From: Streptomyces dengpaensis
GTDB lineage: Bacteria > Actinomycetota > Actinomycetes > Streptomycetales > Streptomycetaceae
Direction of reading: 5' to 3'
Assembly (NCBI RefSeq): GCF_002946835.1
Contig: NZ_CP026652.1
Span: 4,774,001 to 4,838,000 of the forward strand
Length of the DNA: 64,000 nucleotides
Shown here: in pieces, positions 52,322 to 59,856 of the stretch
How the letters are laid out: each line of letters starts with the position of its first letter
Position numbering within the stretch: position 1 is the first letter of the stretch
Notes under the pieces: model-generated
Seen by the model: the letters and a program-made list of their open reading frames with translations, nothing else
Databases searched by the model: none
What the model was told of the DNA's origin: nothing
Translations under genes and position numbers: made by a program

Positions 52322-52437
52322 AGTTCGCCTGCCACCTCGCTGATCAACTGTGCCGATTCCTCCGGGTTGAGGGCCTGCGCCCGCAGAATGCCATACCGCG
52401 CGAACATGTTGCCCAGGTCCGGCTGTTCGCTGACGAA
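52318..52437 (-). pseudogene. C-terminal fragment of the interrupted XRE/DUF5753 regulator
   Basis: The minus-strand codons read FVSEQPDLGNMFARYGILRA and then QALNPEESAQLIS, a normal DUF5753 C-terminus, ending in a TGA that overlaps the DUF397 start. The matching N-terminal part is at 53988-54680. Joining the two at ...EGPSNGY / FVSEQPD... restores one frame, which shows the 1550-bp element is an insertion. Confidence 0.85.
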
Positions 52438-52600
52438 TTGACTTGCTCCTCGGGCTGAAGCCCGAGGATTCTGGCCTTCTCGTCCGTTGCTGTGCCGCTA
52501 CGCGGCACAGGGTTCGGGCGGGAATCCGTGGCTTCCTGTTTCTTCGCGCTGTGCCGGGACGAGTCCTGGTCTTACCGGCGCTCCGCAGGCTGTCACCGCC
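52438..52600 (-). ncRNA. Predicted omega RNA (TnpB guide RNA) at the right end of the element
   Basis: TnpB elements make a guide RNA from the tnpB 3' end and the right end. Here that would run from inside tnpB through the stop at 52498 and the hairpin at 52448-52467, to the TCAA end. The guide would continue into the flank (minus strand from 52437, TTCGTCAGCGAACAGC). The left boundary (52600) is a guess. Confidence 0.4.
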
Positions 52601-53721
52601 CGTCCGGCGGCCGTTTTGACGTTCTTCGCGGCATTGTGGTCCCGGTCGTGGACGGTGCCGCAGGCGGTGCAGGTCCATTCCCGGACGTTCAGGGGCTTGG
52701 GGCCGTCTTTGGTACCGCAGGCCGAGCAGGTCTGGGAGGTCGGCTCGAACCGGCCGATCTTGACCAGGGTCCGCCCGTACCGGGCCGCCTTGTACTCCAG
52801 CATGTTCACGAACGCCGACCATCCGGCGTCATGGACACTCCTGGCCAGCCTGGTGCGCGCGAGTCCTTGGACCGCCAGGTCCTCCACGCCGATCGCTTGG
52901 TTGTCGCGGATCAGCTGAGTGGAGAGCTGGTGGTGAAACTCGCGGCGGGCATCGGCCACCTTCGCGTGGGCGCGGGCGACCTTCAGACGGGCCTTGGCCC
53001 GGTTCTTCGATCCCTTCTGCTTGCGGGACAGCTCCCGCTGGGCCTTCTTCAGTTTCTTCTCCGCCCGGCGCAGAAACCGAGGAGAGTCGATCTTCGTCCC
53101 GTCGGAGAGGACGGCGAAGTGGGTCAGGCCCAGGTCGATGCCGACCGTCTGGTCGGTGCCGGGCATCCGGGCGGCGTCCGCGCCCGGGTCGGTGTCAACG
53201 ACGAACGAGGCGAAATACCGTCCGGCCGCGTCCTTGACCACGGTGACCGAGGAGGGCCGCGCGGGCAAGGTCCTCGACCACTTCACCTTCACCGCGCCGA
53301 TCTTCGGGAGGTTCAGCCTCCCGGAACCAGTGATCGACCAGCGGGCATTGGCCGTGAACCGGATCGACTGACGGCTGTCCTTGCGGGACTTGAAGCGGGG
53401 CGCACCGGTCTTCGCGCCCTTACGCTCGCCCTTGAGGGAGGCGAAGAAGTTCTTGTAGGCGGCCTCCACGTCACGCAGGGACTGCTGGAGCACCACCGAG
53501 GAGACCTCGCCCAGCCAGGCCCGTGAAGCGGTCTGCTTCGCGGCGGTGATCAGCTTCTTGGACAACTCGCCGGCCGTGGGGAAGGGTTCGCCCGCTCTGC
53601 GGGCGTCCTCGCGAGCACGCACGGCATCGTTGTACACGACGCGGGCGCACCCGAACGCCCTGGCCAGCGCGAGGCGTTGGCCAGGTTCCGGGTACAGCCT
53701 GAAGGCGTACCGAAGCTGCAT
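52498..53721 (-). CDS. tnpB: TnpB RNA-guided nuclease (IS200/IS605)
   Basis: This 407-residue TnpB is expected to be an RNA-guided DNA nuclease, the ancestor of Cas12, that helps the element persist. RuvC residues are all present: Asp196 in GIDLGLTHF, Glu280 in IGVEDLAVQGL and Asp361 in DRDHNAAKN. The zinc ribbon (CSAC at 332-335, CTAC at 351-354) is intact. ATG 53721 gives the usual start (MQLRYAFRLYPE); the longer frame upstream is element DNA. A basic wedge-type region precedes RuvC. Nothing suggests decay. Confidence 0.93.
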   Translation of the reverse strand: MQLRYAFRLYPEPGQRLALARAFGCARVVYNDAVRAREDARRAGEPFPTAGELSKKLITAAKQTASRAWLGEVSSVVLQQSLRDVEAAYKNFFASLKGERKGAKTGAPRFKSRKDSRQSIRFTANARWSITGSGRLNLPKIGAVKVKWSRTLPARPSSVTVVKDAAGRYFASFVVDTDPGADAARMPGTDQTVGIDLGLTHFAVLSDGTKIDSPRFLRRAEKKLKKAQRELSRKQKGSKNRAKARLKVARAHAKVADARREFHHQLSTQLIRDNQAIGVEDLAVQGLARTRLARSVHDAGWSAFVNMLEYKAARYGRTLVKIGRFEPTSQTCSACGTKDGPKPLNVREWTCTACGTVHDRDHNAAKNVKTAAGRAVTACGAPVRPGLVPAQREETGSHGFPPEPCAA

Positions 53722-53987
53722 GCGGTGATCGTACGAACGAGCGCCGCCCGCTACCAGAGGGAACGTATGAACGGTCGGTACTCCCTTGAAACCAGGCAGG
53801 ACAGAGCGGGCCGAACGGGGGAGGCGTTGCCCGGCCTCTCCGGATCGGACCCCGTGACGCTCCGCGCCGGCCGTGGTGGCGCCTGCGCTCTCATGCTCCG
53901 CAGGACAGCACCCGTGACGCTCCGCGCCACAGTCACAGATTCGCTTCACCACCGGCCTGAAGGCCGATGCACTGCGAATGAATCCCG

Positions 53988-54680
53988 GTAGCCGTTACTT
54001 GGTCCTTCGACGTAGGCGATCCGCTCAGGCTCAGCACCTTCCAGCAGAATCATCGGCCCGTCCAGCCCGGCGTGGATCTGCCGGGCGGTCGGCAACACCT
54101 GAATGGCAATGTTGCGCCGCTTTCCGATCTCCAGGATGTGGCCCAACTGTTCCTTGAGGGCCTGCTCGCCTCCGAGAGGGCGCCTGAGCACGTGCTCTTC
54201 CAGTACGAAGCCCGCGATCGGTGCGGGTTTGCGCGTCAGGACTCGCTGCCGGTCGAGGCGTGCTGCGAGCCGAGCCTCCATCTCGTCGTCCTCCAAAGGC
54301 GGGCAGTGCACCTCGAAGGTCGCACGCCCGTACACCGAGGTCTGAAGGAGGCCGGGGATGAGGTGGTTGGCGTACATGTAGATCGCGGTCGCCTTGGCCT
54401 CCAACTCCGCGTAGTCCTCGAACCACGACGGAAACCGGCTGACCTTCAGCTTCGCCCCCGTAGCGACAAGTGCACCTTGTGCACCCAGAGCTTCGTCAGC
54501 GATCTCAATGAGATGGCCCTTCGGAGCCCGCTCTCCCCGCTCCACCATGGCCACTTGGGACTTGGAGTACCCCACGTACTTGCCCAGCGACTCCTGCGTC
54601 ATCCCGGCACGCTCGCGGAAGAACCGCAGCAACGAGCCGAACATCTCCAGATTCCCCGACCGTTGATCACTTACCTGCAC
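53988..54680 (-). pseudogene. N-terminal fragment of the interrupted XRE/DUF5753 regulator
   Basis: From GTG 54680 (GGGGAGG ahead) the frame has an HTH_XRE domain (LRFFRERAGMTQESLGKYVG; KSQVAMVERGERAPKG). A DUF5753 sensor domain follows (SWFEDYAELEAKATAIYMYA; ARLAARLDRQRVLTRKPAP; QVLPTARQIHAG). After EGPSNGY it enters the IS element and stops at 53946. The HTH is intact, so a truncated DNA-binding protein could still be made, but the last ~40 residues are gone. Confidence 0.85.
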
Positions 54681-54763
54681 AACGACCTCCCCAAGTGCAC
54701 GGCCCTGCACGGTCATTGCGACACCCTGGTCACAGTATGTAAGCGACCGTGAGCATTTGCTCC

Positions 54764-55180
54764 ATGAACGCGAAAACCTTCCCCCCGGACATCCACTCCT
54801 GGATCCCCGCTACGGGCCACGCCCTGCGCCACGCGGGCATCCACTTCGACGCCGTACGCGTCGGCGCACCCCTGGCGGAGCGCGTCGCATCGGAGCTCAT
54901 GCTGTGCACGGACTTCGCGGCGGGCCCGATCGTCAGAGAGCTGACCGGCGAACGGAACCACTACTTCCTGTTGCCCCCGCAAACCGTGACGGCGTACGCG
55001 TGGCCCCCCGGCGTACGCCCCCTGACCCGCGGTGACCGAGGATTGGCGTACGTGGGCGTACCGGCGCTCACCGGCATGACGTTTCCGTTGGACTGGCGCT
55101 GCCTGCCGTCGCCGGAGGTGCCATTCGTGGGCGTGGAACTGCTGCACGAGGTGGTCGTCCGGCTGACCCGGTGGCGGTGA
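54764..55180 (+). CDS. Conserved hypothetical protein divergent from the XRE gene
   Basis: This 138-residue protein (ATG 54764; GTG 54749 possible) begins FPPDIHSWIPATGHALRHAGIHFDAV. It has ELTGERNHYFLLPPQTVTAYAWPPGVRPL and YVGVPALTGMTFPLDWRCLPSPEVPFV. Proteins like this often lie opposite XRE/DUF397 pairs in streptomycetes and look related to the N-terminal part of primase-polymerase-like proteins, though I am not sure. Function unknown. Confidence 0.65.
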   Translation: MNAKTFPPDIHSWIPATGHALRHAGIHFDAVRVGAPLAERVASELMLCTDFAAGPIVRELTGERNHYFLLPPQTVTAYAWPPGVRPLTRGDRGLAYVGVPALTGMTFPLDWRCLPSPEVPFVGVELLHEVVVRLTRWR

Positions 55181-55181
55181 A

Positions 55182-55376
55182 GTGGCCGTTGGGGCCGCCC
55201 GCTCGCTTCTAACCCGCCTCACCGATCTCGGCTGGCCCCCGGCGTCCCAGCTGGACATCGGGGGCATCACCACCGCACGCGGACAGGAGCACTTCGCCCT
55301 GCTGTTCATGGGCATCGCGGGCGGTCTGGGTGCCCACACGTTCAACATCAAGGTGGTCACCCGCCCCTCTGCCTAG
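55182..55376 (+). CDS. Short hypothetical, possibly a gene remnant
   Basis: This 64-codon frame starts with GTG right after the previous gene. It opens with DNA resembling the outer end of the 10.5/13.0-kb inverted repeat (GTTGGGGCCGCCCGCTCGCT), then reads LLTRLTDLGWPPASQLDIGG and HFALLFMGIAGGLGAHTFN. The second part looks like the tail of a lost protein. Confidence 0.35.
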   Translation: MAVGAARSLLTRLTDLGWPPASQLDIGGITTARGQEHFALLFMGIAGGLGAHTFNIKVVTRPSA

Positions 55377-55397
55377 GGCCGGCCGTCGCGGAACCTT

Positions 55398-56969
55398 TCA
55401 GCCGCCGGTGGTCTTGAGCGTGCCGGTGACGCGGAGGGCGTTGTCGGTGGTGAGGCCGAGGCGGGCTGCCCAGGCGAGGGCGTCGTCGAGGGTGGCGTCC
55501 GCCTCGGCCAGGCGGGCGGCGGCGACGGTGGGTGGCACTCCGCCCTCGTCCAGCAGGGTGGCCCACTGGCGTCCGGTGAGGGAGAGGTAGCGCAGGTCCG
55601 TCAGGTCGGCCAGGACGCTCGGGTCGGGGACCTCGGCCCCGGAAAGGTCGAGGCCGCGCAGGTGGGGGACGGCGCGCAGCGGGGTGAGGTCGGCCGGGAC
55701 GGTGGTGGTCAGGTCGAGGGAGGTCAGGTGGGGGTGGCCCGAGAGCGGGGTCAAATCACCGTTGTCGAGGGTGACGCGCAGGGATTCGACGGGTAGTTCG
55801 CGCACCGGCGTCAGGTCGGCGGTGGTGGAGCGGTTGAGGTGCAGCCGGCGGAGGTTGGGGGCGGCGGTGAGCGGGGCGAGGTCGACGAGGCCCTTGGCGT
55901 CGTTGATGTGGATGGCCTGGAGCGTGGGCGGGACCTCGTCGGGGGTGTCGCCGATGATCTGCTGGGGGTCGGGATCGCAGGAGGGTTCGATCAGGGAGAT
56001 GTGGTCGCCGTGCTGCTCGTATGCGCCTTGGTCCAGCAGTTCCAGGTAGTGGCCGAGGAGTGACGTGATCGAGTCGGCGACGTAGGCGGGCCCGTCGTCG
56101 TAGTCGCGTCCGGTGCTGATGACCTGGCCGGGGCGGCCGTCCCGGGCCGGGTCCGTGTCGACGGCCAGGAAGTTGCCGTCCTCGCTGGTGCCGAAGCGCA
56201 ACCAGCCGGGGTGGCCTCCGCAGCGACGGACCGTATCGGTGGGGGTGGTGTCGAAGACGACGCCCTCCCATTCCAAGTCCCAGCCGTACCAGGGCCGTTC
56301 GCCCCCGCTCCAGTCGGTGTGCTCGGCGACGACGCTCTTCAGCGGAAGCCAGGCGTTGCCCTGGAACAGGTAGCGGTTCTCGTAGCCGATGCCGTCGCCG
56401 TCGGCGATCATGTACAGCGCCCGCAGGTCGGCGGGCAGACGGCGGCCGAGGCGGCGTTCGGCTTCGTCGATCGCGGCGGCGGATGCGGGCGGGGGCAGCT
56501 GGTCGGGGTGTCCCAGGATCGCGGCGCGCCGCTCGAGGTAGGCGCGGAAGCGGGCCACGGCCAGTTCGGGGTCGCCTGCCGGCGCGGCGGTGCCGGGCTC
56601 CTGGTGCAGGCCGGGCTGGGGCAACCGGTAGTCGGGGTCCAGGACGACCTGGAAGCCGCTGCCCAGTCCGTTCACCCGGCTGATGGCGTCGGTGAAGGCG
56701 ACGAGCTGGTACTCACCGGACGGCCGGCACTGGATCTCCAGGCTGACGGGTTCCCACCCGCGGTCTTCGCGCACCGCCTCCGCCAGTGCCATGAGTTCCA
56801 CGTAGGGGCTGGGCATGCCGACGTTCCACTGCTCACTGCGGCGGGAGTAGCCGCCGGTCACCGAGGTACCGCCCCGTCCCGCCCGGCCGTGCAGCACCGC
56901 GTGCGTCCAGCCGTTCGGTGCCTTCGCGACGATCGCCTCGACTATCGGTCGTACCGCCTGATCCACCAT
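55398..56969 (-). CDS. SUKH (SMI1/KNR4) protein with leucine-rich repeats
   Basis: This 523-residue protein has an N-terminal alpha/beta domain (1-125; WTHAVLHGRAGRGG). A SMI1/KNR4 domain (about 145-305) carries ASAAAIDEAERRLGRRLPADLRALYMIADGDGIG, LKSVVAEH, FGTSEDGNFLAVDTDP and SLLGHYLELL. Four to five leucine-rich repeats follow (about 340-480; LQAIHINDAKGLVDLAPL, HLTSLDLTT). SUKH proteins are common immunity proteins of contact-dependent toxins; no toxin gene is adjacent. It could instead be a SUKH regulator. Confidence 0.82.
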   Translation of the reverse strand: MVDQAVRPIVEAIVAKAPNGWTHAVLHGRAGRGGTSVTGGYSRRSEQWNVGMPSPYVELMALAEAVREDRGWEPVSLEIQCRPSGEYQLVAFTDAISRVNGLGSGFQVVLDPDYRLPQPGLHQEPGTAAPAGDPELAVARFRAYLERRAAILGHPDQLPPPASAAAIDEAERRLGRRLPADLRALYMIADGDGIGYENRYLFQGNAWLPLKSVVAEHTDWSGGERPWYGWDLEWEGVVFDTTPTDTVRRCGGHPGWLRFGTSEDGNFLAVDTDPARDGRPGQVISTGRDYDDGPAYVADSITSLLGHYLELLDQGAYEQHGDHISLIEPSCDPDPQQIIGDTPDEVPPTLQAIHINDAKGLVDLAPLTAAPNLRRLHLNRSTTADLTPVRELPVESLRVTLDNGDLTPLSGHPHLTSLDLTTTVPADLTPLRAVPHLRGLDLSGAEVPDPSVLADLTDLRYLSLTGRQWATLLDEGGVPPTVAAARLAEADATLDDALAWAARLGLTTDNALRVTGTLKTTGG

Positions 56970-57295
56970 GCTCCGCTCCCGTGCTGTCGATGGTGCCGAG
57001 CATCATGGCAGCGACCACTGACAGGGAGACTGCGGGTGCCTCGCAAGCATCGCGTCACAAGGATGTGAAGCAGGCGCGATGCATCAACGGCCCTGCCACG
57101 GCCCCCACTTGCGGGGCACTGCGTGCTGGGGTGATCTGGAAGGTGTCACAACTGCCGGGGGTGATCGGTCTCTTCTGTAGCGGCGCGTCCAACGGGGGAC
57201 CGAGGGTAGCCGTCGGTCTGCAGCCACGGCAGCGGTCCGCGCATGCCCCCATCAACACGCCGTTACGCATCCAACGTAGTGAGAGGATGGTTTGC
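56970..57295. other. Intergenic region before the cupin gene
   Basis: 326 bp separate the SUKH-LRR start from the cupin start. Open frames here lack ribosome sites and family likeness. I see no clear terminator or operator. Confidence 0.45.
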
Positions 57296-57778
57296 ATGTC
57301 GTACCCGACGCAGGTGTACACGGGAGATAACGGCGAGATCAGCGCGAATTTCCGGCCGTCGAACACCCCACCGAATGTCGGAACGGCCGGCAAGGACGCC
57401 ATTCACTACTTGGCGACCACGGTCATCACACGGGGCGAGTTCGGGCTCTATCGATTCGAGATGAAGGCGAAGGCCGGCGGCCCCAAGACCCACTACCACA
57501 AGACCATCTCGGAGTCCTTCTACATCCTCGAGGGCACCGTTCGTCTTTTCAACGGCGCAGAGTGGATCGACGCGCAGAAGGGCGACTTCCTGCATGTGCC
57601 GCAAGGCGGACTGCATGCCTTCCGTAACGACTCCGACGCTCCTGCCGAAATGCTGCTGCTCTTCACACCGGGCGCGCCGCGCGAAGAGTACTTCGAGCAG
57701 GTGTCACAGCTGGCCGATGCCACGGATGAAGAGCGCGCCAGGTTCTTCGACAAGCACGACTCTTACTTCGTGGAATAA
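57296..57778 (+). CDS. Cupin-domain protein
   Basis: This 160-residue single-domain cupin has metal ligands in HYHKTISESFYILEG (motif 1, two His and Glu) and LHVPQGGLHAFRNDS (motif 2, His). ATG 57296 follows AGAGGA. The C-terminal helix DATDEERARFFDKHDSYFVE is seen in sugar-epimerase-like or dioxygenase-like cupins. The substrate is unknown. Confidence 0.85.
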   Translation: MSYPTQVYTGDNGEISANFRPSNTPPNVGTAGKDAIHYLATTVITRGEFGLYRFEMKAKAGGPKTHYHKTISESFYILEGTVRLFNGAEWIDAQKGDFLHVPQGGLHAFRNDSDAPAEMLLLFTPGAPREEYFEQVSQLADATDEERARFFDKHDSYFVE

Positions 57779-58077
57779 CCGGCAGATTCCCCTCGCGTAC
57801 CGCAGTCGCCGACGGTACGGTCCGTCTCTCCGGCCCCTGCTCACTGGATCGACGGGCGCGCGGTGCCCGTGGACGGCCCGGTCCTCAAGGCACGGCCGAG
57901 GATGTCGGCGCGGCCACGGGGTACGGGCCGGTGACTCCGGCGGGTATCGCGACGGGCACCGCCCGGGGATCCGCGTCTGCGATCAGGCGTTCAACGACGG
58001 CACGAATCAGACGGAGGGGTCGGTCCTGCTCGCGACCGGCGCCGCCTTCCCACCCTGCACAGTGAGGATGACGGACC
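57779..58077. other. Intergenic region between the cupin and VOC genes
   Basis: 299 bp with no recognisable gene. A frame fragment with HWIDGRAVPVDG and other scraps may be decayed coding DNA, but nothing can be named. Confidence 0.4.
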
Positions 58078-58515
58078 ATGACGGCTCATGGTGATCTGCC
58101 CGCCCCGCAACGAGGGCTCCTTGTCACGCACTTCCTGACCGTGCGCGACGTGGAGAGATCACGGCGCTTCTACGCCGACGTGTTCGGCGGCGAGGTCGTG
58201 ATGGAGGAGAACCCGGCGATCGTGAAGGTGGCCAACAGCTGGATCATCATGAATCCTGGGGGTGGCCCCACCCCCGACAAGCCCGGCGTCACCCTCGAGG
58301 TGCCCCAGAGCACCGAGCGGGTGTCGAGCTTCCTCAATGTCCGCGTCGCCGACATGGCCGCCTTCCACGCCGACGCGGTCGCCAAGGGCGCTCACTTCCT
58401 CACCGAACCCCTCGACCGCGGTGCGGAACTGCGCTGCTACCTGCGCGATCCCGACGGCTACCTCATCGAGGTGGGTCAGTCCACCGGCCTGCTTCACGGT
58501 CTCCATGCCGATTGA
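58078..58515 (+). CDS. VOC-family (glyoxalase-like) protein
   Basis: This 145-residue single VOC module starts LVTHFLTVRDVERSRRFYADVFGGEVV and ends LRCYLRDPDGYLIEVGQSTGLL, giving the paired beta-alpha-beta-beta-beta fold of dioxygenase, glyoxalase and resistance proteins. Metal ligands may be His18 and Glu134. The reaction is unknown. A hairpin follows at 58564. Confidence 0.85.
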   Translation: MTAHGDLPAPQRGLLVTHFLTVRDVERSRRFYADVFGGEVVMEENPAIVKVANSWIIMNPGGGPTPDKPGVTLEVPQSTERVSSFLNVRVADMAAFHADAVAKGAHFLTEPLDRGAELRCYLRDPDGYLIEVGQSTGLLHGLHAD

Positions 58516-58563
58516 CCCACCGGTCCGCACCCCTTCCCTGCCGAGCAAGGGGCCGACATAGAT

Positions 58564-58607
58564 CAAGGCCCAGGTCTCCGGGTTCACCCCCGCCGACCTG
58601 GGCCTTG
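58564..58607. terminator. Hairpin between the VOC gene and the tRNA fragment
   Basis: CAAGGCCCAGGTC (58564-58576) pairs perfectly with 58595-58607. It can serve the VOC gene on the plus strand or a former tRNA on the minus strand. Confidence 0.7.
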
Positions 58608-58622
58608 GCTGTGTCCTGACAC

Positions 58623-58683
58623 TGGTGGGCGCGGACGGTTTCGAACCGCCGACATCCGCGTTGTGAGCCCAGAGGTGCTCTAC
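58623..58683 (-). pseudogene. 3' fragment of a tRNA (possible old attachment site)
   Basis: On the minus strand there is the last part of a D-arm (GTAGAGCACC) and a damaged anticodon arm. The anticodon loop is CTCACAA, reading CAC as it stands. An intact T-arm (GGCGG-TTCGAAA-CCGTC), the 3' acceptor strand CGCGCCC and ACCA follow. The 5' acceptor strand and D-stem are missing. Integrative elements duplicate tRNA 3' ends, so this may be an att remnant next to the 52-58 kb accessory patch. The parent tRNA is not certain. Confidence 0.6.
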
Positions 58684-58920
58684 GGGACGTTTGCCGTGGT
58701 CGTGTCGGCTGCGACCGAGGTCCTGCCCCGACGGCATCTCTCAGCCGCTGGGCACCGTCGTTGACCGTGGCTGACCGCCCGTTGCGGCACGCGTCCGCCC
58801 GAAGCCGCGCGATGAATGAGGAGCCGAGTAGCTGTGGCTGCGGTACCGCTGATGCGCACATCCCGGGCCGAATCTAGACTGACGAAGGCATGAAGAGTCC
58901 CGATTAGGGAGATATGTACC

Positions 58921-58995
58921 ATGGCCAAGCGAGGCAACAAGCGACGCGGCCGTAAGAAGAAGAAGGCCAACCACGGCAAGCGTCCCAACGCCTGA
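58921..58995 (+). CDS. 50S ribosomal protein bL37 (24 residues)
   Basis: ATG 58921 to TGA 58995 encodes 24 residues: MAKRGNKRRGRKKKKANHGK and RPNA. This strongly basic peptide matches actinobacterial bL37, which sits in the large ribosomal subunit. AGGGAGAT lies 8 bp ahead of the ATG, and a terminator-like hairpin follows. It is too short for most gene finders. Confidence 0.88.
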   Translation: MAKRGNKRRGRKKKKANHGKRPNA

Positions 58996-59030
58996 GCCGA
59001 CCGAGCGCGCCGCCGAGGGCAACCACGCTG

Positions 59031-59081
59031 GAAGCGCCTCCGGCAGGATCAATCTGCGCACACGGCTCCGGAGGGCGCTTC
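59031..59081 (+). terminator. Terminator-like hairpin after bL37
   Basis: GAAGCGCCTCCGG (59031-59043) pairs with 59068-59081 with one bulged base. It lies 35 bp after the bL37 stop. Confidence 0.65.
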
Positions 59082-59106
59082 GGTCCTAGATCTGTGAAGA
59101 CGGACC

Positions 59107-59691
59107 CTAGTCGCGGGGGAACTCGTCCGTCTTGAGGGTGAGGCCGAGGAGGGTGGTGGTCATGTCGACGGCTGCGCCGAAGGCGACGGTCGTCTCGGCG
59201 AGGTAGTCGCCGTCCTTGGGCTGGGTGTAGAGGTGGCACTTGCCCTGGTAGGGGTCGGCGATGAGGTAGACGGGCACTTCGGCGTTCGCGTACGCGGTCT
59301 TCTTGGGGCCGTAGTCATTTGATGCCGTCCCCTTGGAGATGACCTCGGCGACGAACTCGACGTCCTCGCAGTGCCACAGTCCCTTGGGGTCCTTTTCGGC
59401 GTCCTCGGCCACGAGTGTCACGTCGGTGGCGAACCCGTTGAGATGTCCCGGGTAGTCGATGCGGACGTCGGACTTCACGCGCTTGCGCGGGTACTTGGTG
59501 CGCAACTGCTCGTAGATGTCCGCGATGATCTCCCAGTGGGTGTCCCGCTGCGGCGACATGAAGATGGCCCCCTCGACGATCTCGACCTTGTATCCCTCGG
59601 GGGTGGTCCGCTCGATCGACTCGAACAGGGCGTCCAGAGTCAGCTCGTCGTTTTCCTCGGCCATCTCGATCCTGTCTTCAAGGACGGTCAT
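59107..59691 (-). CDS. Uma2-family protein (DUF820 restriction-endonuclease-like)
   Basis: This 194-residue protein has the PD-(D/E)XK-like fold of Uma2: EIVEGAIFMSPQRDTHWEII at the start of the core, YPGHLNGFATDVTLV, and VEFVAEVISKGTASND with the catalytic Glu. It is a common streptomycete family of unproven function. ATG 59691 or 59664 (MAEENDELT) could be used. Confidence 0.87.
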   Translation of the reverse strand: MTVLEDRIEMAEENDELTLDALFESIERTTPEGYKVEIVEGAIFMSPQRDTHWEIIADIYEQLRTKYPRKRVKSDVRIDYPGHLNGFATDVTLVAEDAEKDPKGLWHCEDVEFVAEVISKGTASNDYGPKKTAYANAEVPVYLIADPYQGKCHLYTQPKDGDYLAETTVAFGAAVDMTTTLLGLTLKTDEFPRD

Positions 59692-59769
59692 CGTGGCGCT
59701 CCTCCCCGGCCGCGACTCGGTCGAGTGCAGCCGCGCAGTTCAACGATACGTACGGGGACCGGGGTACGC

Positions 59770-59852
59770 CCGGATTCGGTCGGACGATCTCGGCCAGGTA
59801 CGGCCCGCCCAGGTGCCACGCCTGGTACGTCGCCCCCGCGAAGCCCACCAGC
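59770..59852 (-). pseudogene. Remnant duplicate of the 3' end of the SGNH hydrolase gene
   Basis: This segment aligns with the last ~80 bp of the SGNH gene at 61840 (ATYQAWHLGGPYLAE here, AMYQAWDLGEPYPAE there). It is cut off by the 3' end of the mannosyltransferase gene. The rest of this copy is missing. Confidence 0.65.
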
Positions 59853-59856
59853 CTTC

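Larger units (their letters stand above)
52438..53987 (-). mobile_element. IS200/IS605-family element with tnpB only (IS1341 type)
   Basis: On the minus strand the element starts just after GGCTAC (flank ending at 53988) and ends with TCAA at 52438. This resembles the left TTAC and right TCAA cleavage sites of IS608. Subterminal hairpins are at both ends: CGGCCTTCAGGCCG near 53955-53970 and CCTCGGGC-TGAA-GCCCGAGG near 52448-52467. There is no tnpA, no target duplication and no terminal inverted repeat, as expected for single-strand transposition. Movement would need TnpA from elsewhere. A CCCGTGACGCTCCGCGCC direct repeat lies within the left 266 bp. Confidence 0.85.

Noticed and set aside
53722..53952. 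Longer N-terminus of TnpB from 53952
   Set aside because: The extra 77 codons cover the left end and its hairpin; the family begins at the ATG at 53721.
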